Below, piece by piece: positions 60,102 through 64,000 of a DNA stretch of 64,000 nt (position 1 is its first letter; every line of letters begins with the position of its first letter). This DNA is from Nonomuraea sp. MG754425 (GTDB taxonomy: Bacteria; Actinomycetota; Actinomycetes; Streptosporangiales; Streptosporangiaceae). The stretch covers positions 1 through 64,000 of the forward strand of contig NZ_SSXE01000087.1 in the NCBI RefSeq assembly GCF_021699195.1, in the 5' to 3' direction. Below the pieces are notes generated by a model. That model saw only the letters and a list, made by a program, of their open reading frames with translations, was not told the origin of the DNA and searched no databases. A program made the translations under genes and the position numbers.

Positions 60102-61727
60102 CTAGAAGTCCATGTCGCCGCCGCCCGGCATGGCCGGGGCAGCGGGGGTCTTCTCGGGCTTCTCGGCGATGACCGCCTCGGTGGTGAGGAAGAGCGCCGC
60201 GATGGAGGCGGCGTTCTGCAGCGCCGAGCGCGTCACCTTGGCCGGGTCGATGATGCCGGACTCGAACATGTTGACGTACTCGCCGGTCGCGGCGTTGAGG
60301 CCCTCACCCGGGGTGAGGTTACGCACGCGCTCGACCACGACGCCGCCTTCGAGGCCGGCGTTGACCGCGATCTGCTTGAGGGGCTCCTCCAGCGCCTTCT
60401 TGACGATGGCGGCACCGGTGGCCTCGTCGCCGGACAGCTCGAGCTTGTCGAACGCCTTGGCGCCGGCCTGGAGCAGCGCCACGCCGCCGCCGGGGACGAT
60501 ACCCTCCTCGACGGCCGCCTTGGCGTTGCGCACGGCGTCCTCGATGCGGTGCTTGCGCTCCTTGAGCTCGACCTCGGTCGCGGCGCCGGCCTTGATGACG
60601 GCGACACCACCGGCGAGCTTGGCCAGGCGCTCCTGGAGCTTCTCGCGGTCGTAGTCGGAGTCGGTGCGGTCGATCTCGGCGCGGATCTCGTTGACCCGGC
60701 CGGAGATCTGCTCGGCGTCACCGGCGCCGTCGACGATGGTGGTCTCGTCCTTGGTCACCACGACCTTGCGGGCGCGGCCCAGCAGGTCGAGGGTGGCGGT
60801 CTCGAGCTTGAGGCCGACCTCCTCGGCGATGACCTGGCCACCGGTCAGGATCGCGATGTCGTTCAGCATCGCCTTGCGACGGTCGCCGAAGCCCGGCGCC
60901 TTCACCGCGACGGAGCGGAACAGACCGCGGATCTTGTTGACGACCAGGGTCGCCAGGGCCTCGCCCTCGACGTCCTCGGCGATGATCAGCAGCGGCTTGC
61001 CGGACTGCACGACCTTGTCGAGCAGCGGCAGCAGGTCCTTGTTGGCCGAGACCTTGCTGTTGACGATCAGGATGTACGGGTCTTCGAGCACGGCCTCCAT
61101 ACGGTCGGAGTCGGTGACGAAGTACATCGACGTCATGCCCTTGTCGAAGCGCATGCCCTCGGTGAGCTCGAGCTCGAGGCCGAAGGTGTTGCTCTCCTCG
61201 ACGGTGATGACGCCTTCCTTGCCGACCTTGTCCATCGCCTCGGCGATGAGCGAGCCGATCTCGGCGTCGGCGGCGGAGATGGAGGCGGTGGAGGCGATCT
61301 GCTCCTTGGTCTCCACATCCTTGGCCAGCTTGGAGAGCTCCTCGCTGACGCGCTCGACGGCGGCCTCGATGCCCTTCTTCAGGCCCATCGGGTTGGCGCC
61401 GGCGGCGACGTTGCGCAGGCCCTCGCGCACCAGCGCCTGGGCGAGCACGGTGGCGGTGGTGGTGCCGTCGCCCGCGACGTCGTCGGTCTTCTTGGCGACT
61501 TCCTTGACCAGCTCAGCGCCGATCTTCTCCCAAGGGTCCTCGAGCTCGATCTCCTTGGCGATGGACACACCGTCGTTGGTGATCGTGGGAGCGCCCCACT
61601 TCTTCTCCAGCACGACGTTGCGGCCCTTGGGGCCGAGGGTCACCTTGACGGCGTCGGCGAGCTGGTTCATACCGCGCTCGAGACCGCGCCTGGCGTCCTC
61701 GTCAAACGCGATCATCTTGGCTGCCAT
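60102..61727 (-). CDS. groEL: Chaperonin GroEL (60 kDa)
   Basis: 541-residue chaperonin forming the double-ring folding chamber. It starts MAAKMIAFDEDARRGLERGMNQLADAVKVTLGPKGRNVVLEKKWGAPTITNDGV, with the ATP motif GDGTTTATVLAQ near 85-96. It ends in the short GGGDMDF tail. GGGAGG lies about 8 nt upstream of the ATG at 61727; a longer frame upstream is not used. No groES gene is adjacent, so this is the stand-alone groEL2/hsp65 type of actinomycetes. Two CIRCE operators upstream indicate repression by HrcA. Confidence 0.97.
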   Translation of the reverse strand: MAAKMIAFDEDARRGLERGMNQLADAVKVTLGPKGRNVVLEKKWGAPTITNDGVSIAKEIELEDPWEKIGAELVKEVAKKTDDVAGDGTTTATVLAQALVREGLRNVAAGANPMGLKKGIEAAVERVSEELSKLAKDVETKEQIASTASISAADAEIGSLIAEAMDKVGKEGVITVEESNTFGLELELTEGMRFDKGMTSMYFVTDSDRMEAVLEDPYILIVNSKVSANKDLLPLLDKVVQSGKPLLIIAEDVEGEALATLVVNKIRGLFRSVAVKAPGFGDRRKAMLNDIAILTGGQVIAEEVGLKLETATLDLLGRARKVVVTKDETTIVDGAGDAEQISGRVNEIRAEIDRTDSDYDREKLQERLAKLAGGVAVIKAGAATEVELKERKHRIEDAVRNAKAAVEEGIVPGGGVALLQAGAKAFDKLELSGDEATGAAIVKKALEEPLKQIAVNAGLEGGVVVERVRNLTPGEGLNAATGEYVNMFESGIIDPAKVTRSALQNAASIAALFLTTEAVIAEKPEKTPAAPAMPGGGDMDF

Positions 61728-61837
61728 AAGGCTGGACCTCCCAGATGCAGGGTGGCTTGTCGTGGACCGAGCCGACGCCCGCGACGGCATGGGTCAGCAT
61801 CTCCGTCCGGCAGACCCCATCGTCTCGATCCTGGGTG

Positions 61838-61864
61838 TTGGCACTCTGCTGCACAGAGTGCCAA
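61838..61864. promoter_or_regulatory. CIRCE operator 1 upstream of groEL
   Basis: TTGGCACTC, a 9-nt spacer, then GAGTGCCAA: a perfect 9-9-9 inverted repeat. It differs from the consensus TTAGCACTC only by one symmetric substitution. HrcA is the known repressor of CIRCE elements. Confidence 0.95.
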
Positions 61865-61872
61865 CGAACTGT

Positions 61873-61899
61873 TTAGCACTCTACCCTGCCGAGTGCAAG
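61873..61899. promoter_or_regulatory. CIRCE operator 2 upstream of groEL
   Basis: TTAGCACTC (exact consensus arm), a 9-nt spacer, then GAGTGCAAG, which matches the second arm GAGTGCTAA at seven of nine positions. It begins 35 bp from the start of the first element, giving a tandem HrcA operator. The rest of 61728-62068 shows no gene. Confidence 0.88.
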
Positions 61900-62068
61900 C
61901 GAACGCCTCATCGCCCGACACTCCCGCCCAGGTCAGTGAGCCGGTGCGGCGAGCCGAAACGGCCCGCCGCACGCGAGTCGACGAATGAGACGAATGAGAG
62001 GTGGATGACGGTTCACACAGACTGCGCTGCCGTGTGAGCCCGCCGGGGTGGGTGCCAGCGTTTGACGA

Positions 62069-62269
62069 TCAGACCGAACGGACGGACTCCGCCTGCGGCC
62101 CCTTCTGGCCCTGCGTGATCTCGAACTCGACGCGCTGTCCCTGTTCGAGAGATCGGTACCCGTCCATCAGTATCGCGGAGTAATGGACGAATACATCCTT
62201 ACCACCGTCTACCGCGATGAAGCCGTAGCCCTTGTCCGCGTTGAACCACTTGACGGTGCCCTGCGCCAC
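62069..62269 (-). CDS. cspA: Cold-shock protein CspA family
   Basis: 66-residue RNA chaperone of the usual length. AQGTVKWFNADKGYGFIAVDGGKDVFVHYSAI holds RNP1 (KGYGFI) and RNP2 (VFVH), and the protein ends FEITQGQKGPQAESVRSV. GTG start with GAGGAG 6 nt upstream. It lies between groEL and the moaD-thrC pair on the same strand, an order I recall from streptomycetes. Confidence 0.96.
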   Translation of the reverse strand: MAQGTVKWFNADKGYGFIAVDGGKDVFVHYSAILMDGYRSLEQGQRVEFEITQGQKGPQAESVRSV

Positions 62270-62461
62270 TTCCGACTCCTCTTACTGGTCTACCAGATCT
62301 CGCCCATTCCTCCGCGGGACCTGTAATCGTATGACTTAACGGAAAAACAGCCAGACGATCGCCCTCGACCATACCTTCGGACCGGGGTTTGGCAACAGAG
62401 TCAACGTGCAAACTGCCTATTTCTTCGCAGCGGGGGTCGTTCAACGTTGAATTGGCCGGGA

Positions 62462-62492
62462 AAAGGAGAAGGCGCCCACAAGGGGCGCCTTC
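62462..62492 (-). terminator. Intrinsic terminator after the MoaD/ThiS gene
   Basis: On the minus strand GAAGGCGCCC and GGGCGCCTTC form a 10-bp stem with a 5-nt loop, followed by TCCTTTTCC. It starts 18 nt after the stop codon of the sulfur-carrier gene and closes the thrC operon. Confidence 0.8.
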
Positions 62493-62510
62493 AAGAGTGG
62501 TCGGAGACGG

Positions 62511-62786
62511 TCAGCCGCCGGCGACCGCGGGGATGATGGAGATCTGTGTGCCTTCTGGGGCGGGAGTGTCCAGCCCTTCGGCGAAACGGACGTCCTCTTC
62601 CCCCACATAAACGTTGACGAAACGACGAATCTTGCCCGATTCATCCAGAATTCTCGCGCCGATCCCCGGGTAGTCGGAGTCGAGCTTGGCGAGGACGTCA
62701 CGAAGCGTCGCGCCTTCGCCGCTGACCTCCGCGTTCCCCCCGGTGTACGTGCGCAGAATGGTGGGAATCCGCACCGAAACGCTCAT
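62511..62786 (-). CDS. MoaD/ThiS-family sulfur-carrier protein
   Basis: 91-residue ubiquitin-fold protein ending in Gly-Gly (IIPAVAGG), the form needed for adenylation and thiocarboxylate formation. Strands VSVRIPTILRTYTGG and IRRFVNVYVGEEDVRF match CysO/ThiS/MoaD proteins. The closest known type is mycobacterial CysO, which delivers sulfide to O-phosphoserine for cysteine synthesis. The partners cysM and mec are not in the window. It lies 24 nt after threonine synthase on the same strand and shares its terminator. Confidence 0.9.
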   Translation of the reverse strand: MSVSVRIPTILRTYTGGNAEVSGEGATLRDVLAKLDSDYPGIGARILDESGKIRRFVNVYVGEEDVRFAEGLDTPAPEGTQISIIPAVAGG

Positions 62787-62810
62787 GGTTTAAGTCGCCT
62801 TTCCTGGTTG

Positions 62811-64000
62811 TCAGACAGTCGCGCGGAACGCGTCGAGGGAGGGCTTGATCACGGCCGTGGGCTCCACGGCCTCGCCGCTGAGCACGTCGAGCGTCTTGAG
62901 CCCGTCGCCCGTGTTGAGCACCACGGTCTCCGCCTCCAGGTCGAGGCGCCCGCTCTCGGCGAGCTTCTTCAGCACGCCGACGGTCACGCCTCCGGCGGTC
63001 TCGGCGAAGATGCCCTCGGTCGAGGCCAGCAGCTTCATCGCGGCCACGATCTCGGCGTCGGTGACGTCCTCGACGCCACCCCCGGTACGCCGGGCGATGT
63101 CCAGCACGTACGGCCCGTCGGCGGGGTTGCCGATGGCCAGCGACTTGGCGATGGTGTCGGGCTTGACCGGCTGGACGACGTCGTGCCCGGCCTTGTACGC
63201 CGTGGACACCGGCGAGCACCCGGCGGCCTGCGCCCCGAAGACCTTGTAGGGGGTGTCCTCCACCAGCCCCAGGCTGATCAGCTCCTTGAAGCCCTTGTCG
63301 ATCTTCGTGAGCTGCGACCCGGAGGCGATGGGGATGATGATCTGCTCGGGCAGCCGCCATCCGAGTTGCTCGGCGATCTCGTACGCGAGCGTCTTCGAGC
63401 CCTCGGCGTAATAGGGCCGCAGGTTCACGTTGACGAATCCCCACTTGTCGCCCATGGGGTCGCCGATCAGCTCGGAGCAGAACCTGTTGACCTCGTCGTA
63501 CGTGCCGTCGATGCCGATCAGCCGGCCGCCGAACACGCGGGCCATGGTGATCTTGGCCTTTTCCAGGTTGGCCGGGATGAACACGCAGGCGTCGAGCCCG
63601 GCCCGCGCCGCAGCGGCGGTGACCGCGCCCGCGAGGTTGCCCGTGGAAGAACAGGAAAGTGTGTGGAAACCGAAGTTCCGGGCCGCTTCGACGGCCATGG
63701 CGACCACCCGGTCCTTGAAGGAGTGGGTGGGGTTGCCGGAGTCGTCCTTCACGTAAAGGGACTTGAAGCCGAGTGTCCGGCCGAGGTTTCCGGCCTTGAC
63801 CAATTTCGTCCAGCCGGGGTTCATATTGGGCTTACTGGTCACGTCCGCCGGAACGGGGAGCAGCGCGCGGTAACGCCAGATGTTGGCGGGACCCGATTCG
63901 ATCTGCGCGCGGGTGACGTCGCCGAAGTCATAGGCCGCTTCGAGCGGCCCGAAACACTCCTGACACGCGAAGCTGGGGCCCAGCGGGTAACGAGTGCCGC
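62811..64000 (-). CDS. thrC: Threonine synthase (partial, N-terminus beyond right edge)
   Basis: PLP enzyme converting O-phosphohomoserine to threonine. The PLP lysine lies in NPTHSFKDRVVAMAVEAA and the phosphate-binding segment in SCSSTGNLAGAVTAAA. The C-terminal half has IPIASGSQLTKIDKGF and LNTGDGLKTLDVL. The frame stays open to the window edge: 52 more residues precede a GTG at 63842, including YPLGPSFACQECFGPLEAAYDFG, part of the N-terminal zinc-ribbon-like segment typical of actinobacterial ThrC. The GTG is therefore internal. It is upstream of the sulfur-carrier gene in one operon. Confidence 0.93.
   Translation of the reverse strand, partial: GTRYPLGPSFACQECFGPLEAAYDFGDVTRAQIESGPANIWRYRALLPVPADVTSKPNMNPGWTKLVKAGNLGRTLGFKSLYVKDDSGNPTHSFKDRVVAMAVEAARNFGFHTLSCSSTGNLAGAVTAAAARAGLDACVFIPANLEKAKITMARVFGGRLIGIDGTYDEVNRFCSELIGDPMGDKWGFVNVNLRPYYAEGSKTLAYEIAEQLGWRLPEQIIIPIASGSQLTKIDKGFKELISLGLVEDTPYKVFGAQAAGCSPVSTAYKAGHDVVQPVKPDTIAKSLAIGNPADGPYVLDIARRTGGGVEDVTDAEIVAAMKLLASTEGIFAETAGGVTVGVLKKLAESGRLDLEAETVVLNTGDGLKTLDVLSGEAVEPTAVIKPSLDAFRATV

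Noticed and set aside
63842..63844. GTG at 63842 as the threonine synthase start
   Set aside because: The frame remains open upstream and encodes conserved ThrC sequence to the window edge, so this codon is internal.

Overview
This is a chromosomal segment of a high-GC actinomycete, most likely a member of the Streptosporangiales (Nonomuraea/Streptosporangium type). The evidence is very high GC in third codon positions, frequent GTG starts and 1-4 nt start/stop overlaps. The gene families also fit: an XRE-DUF5753/DUF397 set, DUF3027, DUF2530, paired dynamin-like GTPases, bacterial XPB, a HelD/HelR-type helicase, and a threonine synthase-MoaD-csp-groEL order known from related actinomycetes. 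The genus is inference. I saw no rRNA, tRNA, CRISPR array, insertion sequence or prophage, so this reads as ordinary chromosome with accessory metabolic islands.

Layout. 1-3913 (minus): MMPL lipid transporter, cut by the left edge, with an overlapping fatty-acyl-AMP ligase. 4099-7683: MFS exporter, a small membrane protein, a sarcosine-oxidase-like flavoenzyme and a secreted Ig-like protein. 7762-11504: IclR regulator and a homogentisate operon (hmgA, an unassigned gene, fumarylacetoacetase) behind a perfect palindrome. 11578-14353: L,D-transpeptidase lipoprotein, then NfeD-like and SPFH proteins. 14408-17978: a divergent Gfo/Idh/MocA oxidoreductase and the tdh-kbl threonine-to-glycine pathway. 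18037-20765: LysR regulator, MFS transporter and a nucleotidyltransferase-like protein. 20832-24571 (minus): two coupled dynamin-like GTPases. 24659-28705 (minus): L-2-hydroxyglutarate oxidase, response regulator, histidine kinase and a second response regulator.

28776-35088 holds a conserved small protein, a secreted beta-propeller-like protein, a MATE exporter, an aldo/keto reductase, an RNA 2',3'-cyclic phosphodiesterase with a possible 27-residue membrane peptide, DUF2530 and an AzgA-type purine permease. 35224-36947 is a MarR-MFS pair. 37021-38574 is a WhiJ-like signalling set (RsbW-like ATPase, XRE/DUF5753 regulator, DUF397 protein) whose XRE gene is frameshifted. 38789-44214 holds a secreted TAP-like hydrolase, then a sacsin-type ATPase and DUF3027. 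44341-48924 holds an MFS protein overlapping a cold-shock gene, a HAD phosphatase, a 37-codon ORF coupled to a membrane protein, a TetR regulator and a repeat-bearing membrane protein.

48961-56699 carries the XPB-associated protein and, 3.7 kb away, the XPB helicase. Between them lie a protein with a degenerate P-loop, an acyl-CoA ligase-like enzyme and a DUF4190-like protein. 57370-59987 encodes a HelR/HelD-type helicase and a PEBP-family protein. The right end (minus) is GroEL with two CIRCE operators, CspA, a MoaD/ThiS sulfur carrier and threonine synthase, which is cut by the window edge. The best candidates for new biology are the unassigned gene inside the homogentisate operon, the degenerate-P-loop protein, the sacsin-type ATPase with DUF3027, and the 37-codon coupled ORF.
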